A stretch of DNA of 64,000 nucleotides, taken from the NCBI GenBank assembly GCA_014138725.1, contig JACJID010000001.1:1364001-1428000 (forward strand). The letters run 5' to 3'. A program made the translations under genes and the position numbers. Below the pieces are notes generated by a model. It saw only the letters and a list, made by a program, of their open reading frames with translations, was not told where the DNA came from and searched no databases. Source of the stretch: Kutzneria viridogrisea (GTDB lineage: Bacteria > Actinomycetota > Actinomycetes > Mycobacteriales > Pseudonocardiaceae). Shown here piece after piece: positions 47,437 to 56,160 of this stretch; position 1 is the stretch's first letter, and every line of letters starts with the position of its first letter.

Positions 47437-48900
47437 TCAGGACGGGCGCGCGATGGCGGACTGGGTGAGCTGGCTGCCGTCGGCGGCGAACAGCACGCAG
47501 AAGGACTCCCGGGCCGGGCCCTCGGAGGAGTCCTCCGACTTCTTGCGGTTCCACGCGTCGGCCGAGGGCACCAGCGCGCGGAAGCGCAGCTTCGTGTCCC
47601 GGTCCTGGAAGCTGATCTTGTCCGAGGCGAACACCAGGGCGCAACTGCCCTCGGCGTCGCGGGAAACCGCGTCCTGCCCCGGGTAGCTGCCCTTGTAGCT
47701 GGTGTCCAGCGTGCTGGGGTTGGCGAACACCTCGATGTCGTGCGGCTCGGTGCAGGCGGTGCCGGTGGTGTACGAGCGGCTGGTGGCCATCGCCCCGCTC
47801 GCGCAGCTACCGGTGTTCAGCTTGAACTGGGGAATCTGCCCGCCGTCCCCGTAGGTCCAGGTCTGTTGCAGCGCGGGCGAGGCGACACTGGTCGCGGTGC
47901 CGCCGAGCTTGCCGGTCAGCCAGCCCCCGCCGAAGGCCGCGGCGGCCACCAGCACGGCGACCCCGGCCAGCACCGCCACGCGCCTGACCCGTGAGCCGGT
48001 GCTCGGCTCGGGCGTGATCGGGGTGGTCGCCGGTACCGCGAGGTTGGGCTGCGACTGCCCGTTGTGCGGCCCGGCGGCGGCCAGGTCCATCAGGTGCGCC
48101 GCCTGCTGGGCGGTCAGCCGGGCCTGCGGCGAGCTGATCAGCATGCCCATGATCGCCGAGGCGAGCGGGCCCTGGCAGCGGGTCAGGTAGGGCACCTCGG
48201 TCATCACCGCGTGCAGGGTGGTCGCCGTGGTGGACCGCTCGAAGGCCGACCGGCCCTCCACCGCGTAGTACAGGGTCGCGCCCAGGGCCCACAGGTCGGT
48301 GGCCGGTGTGGCGCTGCCCAGCTGGATGCGCTCCGGTGCGAGGTAACCCGGTGAACCGACCACGGCCCCGGTGGAGGTCAGCCGGGGGTCGTCGTCGATG
48401 CGCGCGATGCCGAAGTCGGTCAGCTTGGCCCGCCCCGAGGCGGAGACCATCACGTTGCTGGGCTTGACGTCGCGGTGCACGATGCCCGCCGCGTGCGCGC
48501 ACATCAGCGCGGAGAGCACCTGCTTGCCCATCGCCGCGGCAGCCGCCGGGTGCATCGGCCCGTTCTGCCGCACCAGCTCGGTCAGCGTGGGCGCCTCGAT
48601 CAGTTCCATCACCAGGTAGGTGGTGTTCGCGTCGGAGACCACGTCGAACACGGTGACCACGGCCGGGTCGTTGAGCCGCCCGGCGCTGCGCGCCTCACGC
48701 AGCACGCGCTCCTCCAGGACCGCGCGCTCCTCACCGTGTACCCCGTCGGGCAGCCTCAGCTCCTTGAGCGCCACGTGCCTGCCGATCACGGTGTCCTCGG
48801 CGCGCCACACGACGCCCATGCCGCCCCTGCCGATCTCGGTGAGCAGGGCGTAGCGGCCGGCCACCAGTCGTGTGGTCCCAGGCGTGGTCACGTGCGACAT
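47437..48900 (-). CDS. Membrane Ser/Thr protein kinase
   Basis: The 487-residue protein has a Hanks-type kinase domain (residues 17-275): GRGGMGVVWRAED glycine loop, VALKEL lysine, HRDVKPSNVMV catalytic loop, DFGIARIDDD. A Pro/Thr linker leads to a membrane helix (about 318-340, VAVLAGVAVLVAAAAFGGGW) and an extracellular domain with cysteines (TGSCASGAM, TACTEPHDIEVFA, GSCALVFASDK), of the septum-formation type. It probably senses an external signal and phosphorylates cytoplasmic targets. Start at MSHVTTPG; the longer frame lacks support. Confidence 0.9.
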   Translation of the reverse strand: MSHVTTPGTTRLVAGRYALLTEIGRGGMGVVWRAEDTVIGRHVALKELRLPDGVHGEERAVLEERVLREARSAGRLNDPAVVTVFDVVSDANTTYLVMELIEAPTLTELVRQNGPMHPAAAAAMGKQVLSALMCAHAAGIVHRDVKPSNVMVSASGRAKLTDFGIARIDDDPRLTSTGAVVGSPGYLAPERIQLGSATPATDLWALGATLYYAVEGRSAFERSTTATTLHAVMTEVPYLTRCQGPLASAIMGMLISSPQARLTAQQAAHLMDLAAAGPHNGQSQPNLAVPATTPITPEPSTGSRVRRVAVLAGVAVLVAAAAFGGGWLTGKLGGTATSVASPALQQTWTYGDGGQIPQFKLNTGSCASGAMATSRSYTTGTACTEPHDIEVFANPSTLDTSYKGSYPGQDAVSRDAEGSCALVFASDKISFQDRDTKLRFRALVPSADAWNRKKSEDSSEGPARESFCVLFAADGSQLTQSAIARPS

Positions 48901-49037
48901 CCTCCAACGAACTTTGCCCAGCCGAATTCGGCTCGGACGGTACAGAATGGGTCTTCGCGGGTGGCACCGCGTGGTGCCATTGCGCCCTTTGGGGCAGTCC
49001 CGCCCGCGCGCTGGGAGTCTCGTCGTCAGGGGAGGCG

Positions 49038-51287
49038 ATGATCGTGCACCCATCCGTTCCGTTGTCCACCTGTGTCCTGACCGTGTTGCTCGCGCAACCG
49101 GTGCTGGCGGCCCCGGTCCAGCTCACCACCCCGTGGACCACCCAGGTCGACCAGAACAACCCGTTGCCCGAGTACCCGCGCCCGCAACTGGTGCGCCAGG
49201 ACTGGCTCAGCCTCAACGGCCGCTGGCAGTTCGCCCCCGCCACCCAGGGCCAGGCCCCGCCGATCGGCACCTCCCTGCCCGACGCCGTGACCGTGCCCTA
49301 CCCGGTGGAGTCGCTGCTGTCCGGCCACCGGCGGCACGAGGACCGGATGTGGTACCGGCGGCTGTTCACCGTGCCCGCCAACTGGTCCGGGCAACACGTA
49401 TGGCTGAACTTCGGCGCCGTGGACTGGGACAGCACCGTCTGGGTGAACGGCACCCAGGTCGGTACGCACCGGGGCGGCTACGACTCGTTCCGGTTCGACA
49501 TCAGCCCGGCCCTGCACGCGGGTGAGAACGAACTCGTGGTCGGGGTGCACGACCCGGTGGACGCGGGCGACGGGCCGATCGGCAAGCAGCGGCTCAACCC
49601 GGACCAGTTCTACAAGTACACCGCGGCCTCGGGCATCTGGCAGACCGTCTGGCTGGAGCCGACCCCGGCCCAGTCGGTCGCCGGGCTGGACCTGGTGCCC
49701 GACGTGCCCGCGGGCGTGCTGCGCGTGACGGTGCGCACCGACCAGACCGGTGGCGTACCGGTGCGGGTCTCCTCGGCCGCCAGCGGCACCTCGGTGAGCG
49801 GGGCGGCGTTCCAGCAACTGCTGCTGCCGATACCCAACGCACGCCTGTGGTCCCCGGAGGACCCGTACCTGTACGACCTCACCGTCACGGCCGGTTCCGA
49901 CACCGTCACCAGCTACTTCGGCATGCGCGGCATCGGCGTCCAGCGGGTCGCGGGCGCGCCCAGACCCGTCCTCAATGGACGGTTCACCTTCCAGGTGGGC
50001 GCGCTGGACCAGGGCTACTGGCCGGACGGGATCTACACGGCGCCCACCGACGAGGCGCTGCGCTACGACCTGGAGCAGCAGAAGCAGCTCGGCTTCACCA
50101 TGGTGCGCAAGCACATGAAGGTGGAACCGCAGCGCTGGTACTACTGGGCCGACAAGCTGGGGCTGCTGGTGTGGCAGGACATGCCCGCCATGGACGAGGA
50201 GAAGCCGCCGTCGAGCACCGCGCGGGCGCAGTTCGAGACCGAGCTGCACGCGATGGTCGACCAGCACCGCAACTCGCCCTCGATCATCGCGTGGGTGAAC
50301 CAGAACGAGGGCTGGGGCCAGTTCGACCAGGCCCGGCTGGCCACCGCCGTCAAGTCCTGGGACCCCAGCCGCCTGGTGGACAACATGAGCGGGATCAACT
50401 GCTGCGGCTCGGTGGACGGCGGCAACGGGGACCTCGCCGACGTGCACGTCTACGTCGGCCCCGGCTCGCCCGGCCACGGCGGTCGCGCCGGTGTGCTGGG
50501 GGAGTTCGGTGGGCTCGGGCTCGTCGTGCCCGGCCATGTCTGGGACCCCGCGCGGACCGTCAGCTACGAGATGCAGCCCGACGCCGCCGCGCTGACCCGC
50601 CGCTACACCGGGCTGATGTCGGACATGATCGGCTGGATGCGCGCCCGCGCGCTGGGGGCCTCGGTGTTCACCCAGGTCACCGACGTGGAGTCCGAGGTCA
50701 ACGGCCTGCTCACCTACGACCGCCGCGCGGTCAAGGGCGATCCCGCCGCGATCCGCGCCGCCAACCAGCGAGTCCTCGCGGCCTCGCAGTGGCTCAACAC
50801 CCCGGAGTCCCTCCAGATCGGGCGCCGCGTGTCGCTGCGGGTCACCACCCCGGGCTTCACCGACCGGTACGTGCGGCACCAGTTCGGGCTCGGCGTCACC
50901 TCGGTGGTCAACGGGGCGAGCAGCCCGCTGGACAAGCAGGACGCCAGCTTCACCGTGCGGCCCGGGCTGGCCAACCCGGACTGCTACTCGCTCCAGTCGG
51001 TGAACTTCCCCGGCGCCTACCTGCGGCACAGCCAGTTCCGGCTGCACCTGGACGACAACAACGGCACCCCGCTGTTCGCCGCCGACGCCACGTTCTGCCT
51101 GCTGCCCGGGCTGTCCGGGCACGACGTGAGCCTGCAGTCGGGCAACTTCCCGGACCACCTGCTGCGGCACATCAACGCCGAGGTGTGGATCGCCGGGCTG
51201 GGCGGGGGCGGGGCGCAGGACAATCCGGCGCACTACGAGGAGGACACGACCTTCGCGGTGGAGGACGCCTGGTCGGCCAGGTCCTGA
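49038..51287 (+). CDS. Secreted glycoside hydrolase family 2 enzyme with AbfB-like domain
   Basis: The 749-residue protein has a signal peptide (about 1-25), a sugar-binding domain (RQDWLSLNGRWQFAP), an Ig-like domain, a TIM barrel with acid/base Glu424 (WVNQNEGWG) and likely nucleophile Glu489 (VLGEFGG). From about 590 an AbfB-like beta-trefoil (TDRYVRHQFGLG, CYSLQSVNFPGAYLRH, LQSGNFPDHLLRH) suggests binding of arabinose-containing polymers. Probably acts on plant hemicellulose side chains outside the cell. GGGGAGG precedes the ATG. Confidence 0.88.
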   Translation: MIVHPSVPLSTCVLTVLLAQPVLAAPVQLTTPWTTQVDQNNPLPEYPRPQLVRQDWLSLNGRWQFAPATQGQAPPIGTSLPDAVTVPYPVESLLSGHRRHEDRMWYRRLFTVPANWSGQHVWLNFGAVDWDSTVWVNGTQVGTHRGGYDSFRFDISPALHAGENELVVGVHDPVDAGDGPIGKQRLNPDQFYKYTAASGIWQTVWLEPTPAQSVAGLDLVPDVPAGVLRVTVRTDQTGGVPVRVSSAASGTSVSGAAFQQLLLPIPNARLWSPEDPYLYDLTVTAGSDTVTSYFGMRGIGVQRVAGAPRPVLNGRFTFQVGALDQGYWPDGIYTAPTDEALRYDLEQQKQLGFTMVRKHMKVEPQRWYYWADKLGLLVWQDMPAMDEEKPPSSTARAQFETELHAMVDQHRNSPSIIAWVNQNEGWGQFDQARLATAVKSWDPSRLVDNMSGINCCGSVDGGNGDLADVHVYVGPGSPGHGGRAGVLGEFGGLGLVVPGHVWDPARTVSYEMQPDAAALTRRYTGLMSDMIGWMRARALGASVFTQVTDVESEVNGLLTYDRRAVKGDPAAIRAANQRVLAASQWLNTPESLQIGRRVSLRVTTPGFTDRYVRHQFGLGVTSVVNGASSPLDKQDASFTVRPGLANPDCYSLQSVNFPGAYLRHSQFRLHLDDNNGTPLFAADATFCLLPGLSGHDVSLQSGNFPDHLLRHINAEVWIAGLGGGGAQDNPAHYEEDTTFAVEDAWSARS

Positions 51288-51316
51288 AGGGCACCTTCGC
51301 GACCTCGGCGAGGCGT

Positions 51317-51369
51317 GCCATGAAAGTGCCGTTCCTTGCGTTCGACGCAAGGAACGGCACTTTCATGGC
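51317..51369. repeat. KVPF-type palindrome, copy 2 (24-bp arms)
   Basis: Perfect arms 51317-51340 (starting GCCATGAAAGTGCCGTTCCT) and 51346-51369, loop TTCGA, then CCTTTT as a possible terminator tract. Relative to copy 1 paired bases have changed on both sides of the stem (CCTTTC to CCGTTC with the matching complement; ACTGCG to CTTGCG likewise). It lies between the convergent GH2 and TetR genes. Confidence 0.9.
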
Positions 51370-51386
51370 CTTTTGAGCGGGGTTGG

Positions 51387-52064
51387 TCAGCGCGCCAGCT
51401 TGTCCAGCCACTCCAGCAGTAGGGCCGTCTCGGCGGGGGTGAGCGCCTCGGGTTGGTCGGCGCGCAGCCGTGCGGCGAGTTGCAGCACGGTCGCCGCCCC
51501 GTCGTGCTGCGCCGGGGTCGGGGCCTCGGTGAGCAGCGAGGCGTGCACGGCGTCGCGCACGCGGTGCGACAGCTCGGGGTCGGTGTAGGTCTCGGACTGC
51601 GTCACCAGGTTCAGCGCCACCCCGATGTTCGCGGCCATGATCACCTGTGCGGCCGTGTCGGGGTCGACGCGCAGCCTGCCCGCCTCGGCGCAGCGCACGA
51701 GTACCTCGCGCAGCAGGCCCATCGCCTCGGCCGCGGCGTTGGGCACCGCGCTGAAGCTGGGGGAGAACATCAGCCGGTACACCGCCGGGTGGGCCCGGGC
51801 GAAGGCGACGTGGGTGTCCCAGCCGGTGCGCAGGTCGGTGACCGGGTCGGCGGAGGGCTCCGCGGCGCGCTTGGTCGACAGGTAGCGCTCGAACCCGTAG
51901 TCGACCACGGCGCTGAGCAGCCCGTTCTTGTCCCCGAACAGCCGGTACAGCATCGGCGCCCCCACGCCAACGGCCTCGCACACCGCGCGGGTGGCGATGT
52001 CCCGGTCGGGCGAGGCGTCCAGCAGGGCCTCGGCCGCCTCCAGCATCTGTGTGCGCACGTCCAT
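51387..52064 (-). CDS. TetR-family regulator
   Basis: The 225-residue protein has a TetR helix-turn-helix (RDIATRAVCEAVGVGAPMLY, RLFGDKNGLLSAVVDYGFER). The C-terminal domain is of the TetR_C_33 or similar kind. It is divergent from two dehydrogenase genes, the usual layout for a TetR repressor of a neighbouring operon. GTTACGAC and CGTCGTTAC elements in the gap (52080-52130) may be its sites. Confidence 0.88.
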   Translation of the reverse strand: MDVRTQMLEAAEALLDASPDRDIATRAVCEAVGVGAPMLYRLFGDKNGLLSAVVDYGFERYLSTKRAAEPSADPVTDLRTGWDTHVAFARAHPAVYRLMFSPSFSAVPNAAAEAMGLLREVLVRCAEAGRLRVDPDTAAQVIMAANIGVALNLVTQSETYTDPELSHRVRDAVHASLLTEAPTPAQHDGAATVLQLAARLRADQPEALTPAETALLLEWLDKLAR

Positions 52065-52167
52065 GAGCCCATGTTAGCGCAGTTACGACTCTTGGCTAGC
52101 GCGGATACGCATCCGGATGTAGCGTCGTTACCAGTTGAACGGAACGGCGATACGAGGAGTGGGTTCC

Positions 52168-52902
52168 ATGACCGGCCAGCAGCGGGTGGCGATCGTGACC
52201 GGGGCGTCGGGAGGTATCGGCAGGGCGGTGGCCGAGCGGCTGGCCGCCGACGGCATGAGCGTGCTCGTGCACTACGCGGGCAACCCGGCCCGCGTGGAGG
52301 AGACCGTGCGGGCCATCACCGAGGCGGGCGGCACGGCCAGCGCGGCCCGTGCCGACGTGGCCGAGGAGTCGGAGGTCGCCGCCCTGTTCGACCTCGCGGA
52401 GCAGCGCTACGGCGGGATCGACGTGGTGGCGCACACCGCGGGCGTCATGCACCTGTCCCCGCTGGCCGAGCTGGACCTGGCGGAGTTCGACCGGCTGCAC
52501 CGCACCAACGTGCGCGGCACCTTCGTGGTCGACCAGCAGGCGGTGCGCCGGGTCCGCCAGGGCGGGGCGATCATCAACTTCTCCACCTCGGTGGTCAAGA
52601 TCGCGCTGCCCGGCTACGCGGCCTACGCGGCGACCAAGGGCGCGGTGGACGCGATGACCCTGATCCTGGCCAAGGAGGTGCGGGGCCGCGACATCACCGT
52701 GAACGCGGTGGCACCCGGCCCGACGGCGACCCCGTTGTTCCTGGACGGCAAGGACCAGGCCACCGTCGACCACATGGCGTCCATGGCCCCGCTGGAGCGG
52801 CTGGGCGTGCCCGAGGACATCGCCGAGGCCGTGTCCTTCCTGGCCGGTCCGGCCCGCTGGATCAACGGCCAGGTCATCTACACCAACGGAGGGATCATCT
52901 GA
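52168..52902 (+). CDS. Short-chain dehydrogenase/reductase (3-oxoacyl-ACP reductase-like)
   Basis: A 244-residue classical SDR: NAD(P) motif TGASGGIGRAVAERLAADG, catalytic Ser in NFSTSVVK, YAAYAATKGAVDAM with Tyr and Lys. Basic residues after the second strand are weak, so cofactor preference is unclear. The start MTGQQR was preferred over an upstream ATG because GAGGAG is well placed. First of two SDR genes under the TetR gene. Confidence 0.9.
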   Translation: MTGQQRVAIVTGASGGIGRAVAERLAADGMSVLVHYAGNPARVEETVRAITEAGGTASAARADVAEESEVAALFDLAEQRYGGIDVVAHTAGVMHLSPLAELDLAEFDRLHRTNVRGTFVVDQQAVRRVRQGGAIINFSTSVVKIALPGYAAYAATKGAVDAMTLILAKEVRGRDITVNAVAPGPTATPLFLDGKDQATVDHMASMAPLERLGVPEDIAEAVSFLAGPARWINGQVIYTNGGII

Positions 52903-53786
52903 TGTCGAGCACCATTGTGATCACCGGCGCGTCCAGCGGCTTCGGCGCCATGACCGCCCGTGCCCTGGCCGATGCCGGGCACGCCGTGTACGCCGGGATG
53001 CGCGAGACCACCGGCCGCAACGTCCCCGCCGTGGCCGCGGCCGAGCAGTACTCGGCACAGCACGGGGTTCGGCTGCACGCGGTGGAGATGGACGTGTCCG
53101 ACCAGGACTCGGTGGACGCGGCGATCAACCGGATCCTGGCCGAGTCCCACCGGCTGGACGTGGTCGTCCACAACGCCGGGCACATGGTGCTGGGTCCGGC
53201 CGAGGCGTTCAGCGTGCGGCAGCTCGCCGCCGTGTACGACACCAACGTGCTGTCCACGCAGCGGGTCAACCGCGCGGCCCTGCCGCACCTGCGTGCCCAG
53301 CGCGACGGGCTGCTGGTCTGGGTGGGCTCCAGCAGCAGCCGGGGCGGCACCCCGCCCTACCTCGCGCCGTACTTCGCCGCGAAGGCCGCCGAGGACGCGC
53401 TGGCCGTCAGCTACGCAGCCGAGCTGGCCCGCTTCGGTATCGACACCACGATAGTCGTGCCGGGGGCCTTTCCCAGCGGTACCAACCACTTCGCGCACTC
53501 GGGGCGGCCCGAGCACACGGCGGTTGCCGAGCAGTACGAGCAGCTCTACGCCGACCTGGCGCAGGTGCCCGAACGGCTGGCCGCCATCACCCCGGCCGAG
53601 GCCGACCCGGTCGAGGTGGCCCGTGAGATCGTGCGCGTGGTGGACCTGCCCAAGGGGCAGCGGCCGTTCCGGGTGCACGTGGACCCGGCACGGGACGGCG
53701 CCGAGCAGGTCTTCGAGCTCGGCGACCGCATCCGCACCGAGTTCTACGAGCGCATCGGGTTCCCCGACCTGCTCTCGCCCCGTTAG
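52902..53786 (+). CDS. Short-chain dehydrogenase/reductase
   Basis: A 294-residue SDR: TGASSGFGAMTARALADAG cofactor motif, VVVHNAGHMVLGPAE, catalytic Ser in VGSSSSRGGTP, YLAPYFAAKAAEDALA with Tyr and Lys. Its start overlaps the previous stop (TGATG), so the two form an operon. Substrate unknown; this size resembles SDRs of secondary metabolites or lipids. Confidence 0.9.
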   Translation: MSSTIVITGASSGFGAMTARALADAGHAVYAGMRETTGRNVPAVAAAEQYSAQHGVRLHAVEMDVSDQDSVDAAINRILAESHRLDVVVHNAGHMVLGPAEAFSVRQLAAVYDTNVLSTQRVNRAALPHLRAQRDGLLVWVGSSSSRGGTPPYLAPYFAAKAAEDALAVSYAAELARFGIDTTIVVPGAFPSGTNHFAHSGRPEHTAVAEQYEQLYADLAQVPERLAAITPAEADPVEVAREIVRVVDLPKGQRPFRVHVDPARDGAEQVFELGDRIRTEFYERIGFPDLLSPR

Positions 53787-53850
53787 TGGCTCGCTTGACC
53801 GTGTCTCGCCGGCGACCACCCAGCCGCGCCCGCCGACACGGGCCGTGCCA

Positions 53851-53895
53851 TGAAAGTGCCGTTCAAGACACCGGATGTCCCGAACGGCACATTCA
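53851..53895. repeat. KVPF-type palindrome, copy 3 (degenerate)
   Basis: Outer arms TGAAAGTGCCGTTC (53851-53864) and 53882-53895 pair at 13 of 14 positions. Inside them GACA and TGTC form a short inner stem with CCGGA loop. It lies between the convergent dehydrogenase and isomerase-like genes. The outer arms match copies 2 and 4; the centre has been replaced. Confidence 0.8.
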
Positions 53896-53951
53896 GGACA
53901 CCGCAGCCTCGGCCCGGACTGGATACCAGGTCAACGATGCGCGACGCCCCG

Positions 53952-54710
53952 CTAGAAAGTCGTGCAACGGCGCCAGTGCACCAGTTCCTCGACGGCGCCG
54001 AACACCTGGACTCGCGGATCGTCCACCCCGATCCGGTTGGTGAGCACCAGTTGCAGGTCCACGGCCCGGCCGCGCACCGCGACATCGGCCTTGCCGTGCG
54101 TGTGCTCCCAGCTGATCCCCTCCGGCACGCGGTGCACCAGCCACTCGCCCCCGTCCAGGTCGGTGGCGTGGAAGTGCAGGCTCTGGCCGGTCCCCGGCAA
54201 CTCCGCCAGCCCCGGTGACATCCGCACGGCGATCAGCGCGGGCAGCAGCTCCAGGAACTCGGTGATGCCGTCGGCGGCCAGCGCCGGGTCCACCTCGTAG
54301 CGACCACCGGTGGTGAACGCCGCGTCGGCCCGGTGCACCACCGTGTCGTGCGCGATGCGGCGCAGCCAGTACCCGGCGCCACGGCCGGTCGGGGTCCACA
54401 CCCGGGCGTGCACCCCGACCTCGGCCACCGCCGAACGCAGCCGCTCGGCCCCGTCCAGCACCCACTGCACGTGCTGTGCGGGGTCCTGTGGCGGCTCGGC
54501 CTCGTTCGGCAGCGGCTGCTGGGCCCCGCTGGACACGATGTCGGCTGCCCAGTGGTGCGCGCGGCCCACGTGCGTGATCAGGTCGGCGAGTGTCCACTCA
54601 GGACAGGTCGGCACGCGTCGCGCGGTGTCAGCCCCCGCGACGGCCTCGACGAACCTGGCCGCCTCCGCGGGCATCTCGGTCAGGTAGTGCTCGTACCCCA
54701 GTTCTGTCAC
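53952..54710 (-). CDS. Maleylpyruvate isomerase/mycothiol-dependent DinB-like protein
   Basis: The 252-residue protein begins with the maleylpyruvate isomerase N-domain: RVPTCPEWTLADLITHVGRA, HHWAADIVSS, and HDTVVHRADA later, with His residues for metal. Actinomycetes use this four-helix family with mycothiol in place of glutathione. A C-terminal beta domain is also present. Substrate unknown; not near the hydroxyquinol genes. Separate transcript from the neighbours. Confidence 0.87.
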   Translation of the reverse strand: MTELGYEHYLTEMPAEAARFVEAVAGADTARRVPTCPEWTLADLITHVGRAHHWAADIVSSGAQQPLPNEAEPPQDPAQHVQWVLDGAERLRSAVAEVGVHARVWTPTGRGAGYWLRRIAHDTVVHRADAAFTTGGRYEVDPALAADGITEFLELLPALIAVRMSPGLAELPGTGQSLHFHATDLDGGEWLVHRVPEGISWEHTHGKADVAVRGRAVDLQLVLTNRIGVDDPRVQVFGAVEELVHWRRCTTF

Positions 54711-54723
54711 GGGCAGCAGCGTA

Positions 54724-55509
54724 TTACCGGGCCATCACCCGGGACAGCTCCTCGTAGCTCAGCCCCGTCGCCGGTGCCGTGCCCGCCAGCAGCCCGGACA
54801 TCGCCTGCCGGGCGGCGTCCCAGGCCACGCGGGCAAGGCCCGAACCGGTCGACACCCGGCGCACCCCCGCCGCGGCCAACTCCGCCAGCGAGGGCATGCC
54901 GGGCCCCGCGAGCACGTTCAACGGGGCGCCACCGAGTTCGCGCAGCACGCTCGGCAACTCCTGCCACGGAAGACCCGGCGCGAACAGGCACGACGCGCCC
55001 GCGTCCCAGTACCGCAGCAGGCGGTCGACCCCCTCGGAGTGGTCCCCGCCGCCCGACCACCAGGTGTCGGTCCGCGCGTTGATCACGATCGGCACCCCGG
55101 CGTCCTCGGCCGCCCGCCTGGCCTGCGCGACGCGGTCCGCCGCCTGCTCCGCACCGTGCAGGTCGGTGCTCGGGTGGGCCGTGTCCTCCAGGTTGACCCC
55201 GGCCACCCCCACCTCGATCGCCGCCCGCACCGTGCCGTACACGTCCCCGTAGCCGCCCTCCAGGTCGGCCGAAACGGGCAGGTCCACCGCCCGCACGACT
55301 GCCCCGACGGCCTCGATCATCGCCTCGGCCCGCACCAGTTGGCCGTCCGCCGCACCCAGTACGGCGGCCACCGCCGCGCTGCTGGTGCCGATCGCCGACA
55401 CCTCGGGCAGCGCCGCGAGCAGCCGCGCGGAGGGCAGGTCCCACGCGCAGGGCAGCACCAGCAGCCCGCTCTCGTGCATGTGCCGGAACTTGATCACCTT
55501 GTCGGACAT
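54724..55509 (-). CDS. Isocitrate lyase/PEP mutase family protein
   Basis: The 261-residue protein (MSDKVIKFRHMHESG) has the barrel pattern of this superfamily: LPCAWDLPSARLLAALPEVS, VSADLEGGYGDVYGTVRAAI with metal-binding acidic residues, VNLEDTAHPS and INARTDTWW. The KKCGH loop of true isocitrate lyase is absent. Such stand-alone proteins are usually oxaloacetate- or methylisocitrate-type lyases, often of unknown substrate. The start was put at the second ATG as the usual beginning. Confidence 0.85.
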   Translation of the reverse strand: MSDKVIKFRHMHESGLLVLPCAWDLPSARLLAALPEVSAIGTSSAAVAAVLGAADGQLVRAEAMIEAVGAVVRAVDLPVSADLEGGYGDVYGTVRAAIEVGVAGVNLEDTAHPSTDLHGAEQAADRVAQARRAAEDAGVPIVINARTDTWWSGGGDHSEGVDRLLRYWDAGASCLFAPGLPWQELPSVLRELGGAPLNVLAGPGMPSLAELAAAGVRRVSTGSGLARVAWDAARQAMSGLLAGTAPATGLSYEELSRVMAR

Positions 55510-55580
55510 GGCCCCACCGTAGGCCGTGCACCTGTCGGCCGCCGCCGACACGTGGGCCAGCCCGCCTGAGCCGCAGGTGT

Positions 55581-55629
55581 CATGAAAGTGCCGTTCACTG
55601 CGTTCAACGCAGTGAACGGCACTTTCATG
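55581..55629. repeat. KVPF-type palindrome, copy 4 (22-bp arms)
   Basis: Perfect arms 55581-55602 (starting CATGAAAGTGCCGTTCACTG) and 55608-55629, loop TTCAA. Unlike copies 1-3 it lies between divergent genes. Its right end, TTCATG (55624-55629), is 18 bases before a TATAGT box and could act as a -35 element for the SnoaL/NmrA operon. Confidence 0.9.
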
Positions 55630-55647
55630 GCATCGCCCGCCCTGGTC

Positions 55648-55680
55648 TATAGTTTGGACGGGACGGTACCGTTCCGTCCA
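55648..55680 (+). promoter_or_regulatory. Promoter with a 26-bp palindromic operator
   Basis: A -10-like TATAGT (55648-55653) is followed at once by a 26-base palindrome (55655-55680) with 13-base arms (TGGACGGGACGGT), one mismatch. A dimeric repressor on it would cover the transcription start. No regulator gene is adjacent to the operon it controls, so the repressor is elsewhere or is one of the TetR proteins in the window. Confidence 0.7.
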
Positions 55681-55704
55681 TTTGGAAGTGATCGGAGTCG
55701 CCTC

Positions 55705-56160
55705 ATGTCAGGACCACGCCGTACCGCCCGCGACCTCGTCACCGAGGCGCTGCGGCTGCTGCTCGCCAAGGACATGGCCGGGTTCGCCGGGCTGTGGGCC
55801 GCCGACGGGATCCTCGAGTTCCCCTTCGCCCCGGCGGACTACCCGCAGCGGCTGGTCGGCCGCGATGCCATCGCCGACTACCTGCGGGACTACCCCGACC
55901 ACCTGGACGTGCGGGCGATCACCGCCCAGACCGTGCACGACACGACCGACCCCGAGGTCGTCATCGTCGAGTTCGAGGTGGCGGGCGAGGCGGTGCGCAC
56001 CGGCAGGCCCTACCGGGTGCGCTACATCGCGGTCGTCACGGCACGCGAAGGTTCGATCGTGCACTACCGCGACTACTGGAGCCCGCTGGCCGCCGCGGAG
56101 GCGTTGGGCGGGCTGGACGAGCTGACCGCCTCCTTCGCCAGTGGGGAGCCGAACGCGTGA
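55705..56160 (+). CDS. SnoaL/NTF2-like protein (ketosteroid isomerase fold)
   Basis: A 151-residue protein starting MSGPRRTARDLVTEALRLLL. FAGLWAADGILEFPFAPADY and VVTAREGSIVHYRDYWSPLA fit the NTF2-like fold. Its stop overlaps the GTG of the next gene (GTGA), so the two act together, perhaps as a small-molecule isomerase or hydratase with an oxidoreductase. GGAG-like sequence precedes the ATG. Confidence 0.82.
   Translation: MSGPRRTARDLVTEALRLLLAKDMAGFAGLWAADGILEFPFAPADYPQRLVGRDAIADYLRDYPDHLDVRAITAQTVHDTTDPEVVIVEFEVAGEAVRTGRPYRVRYIAVVTAREGSIVHYRDYWSPLAAAEALGGLDELTASFASGEPNA

Noticed and set aside
49026-51350. 774-codon minus strand frame opposite the GH2 gene
   Set aside because: The + strand has signal peptide, GH2 catalytic residues and an AbfB-like domain; the minus frame is Arg/Gly/His-rich without motifs.
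55582-55704. Coding extension beginning MKVPFTAFNA at palindrome copy 4
   Set aside because: The peptide arises because the palindrome is open in this frame. The same peptide-like reading occurs at other copies and in both directions; base-paired changes show selection on structure, and the SnoaL-like gene has a better start at 55705.
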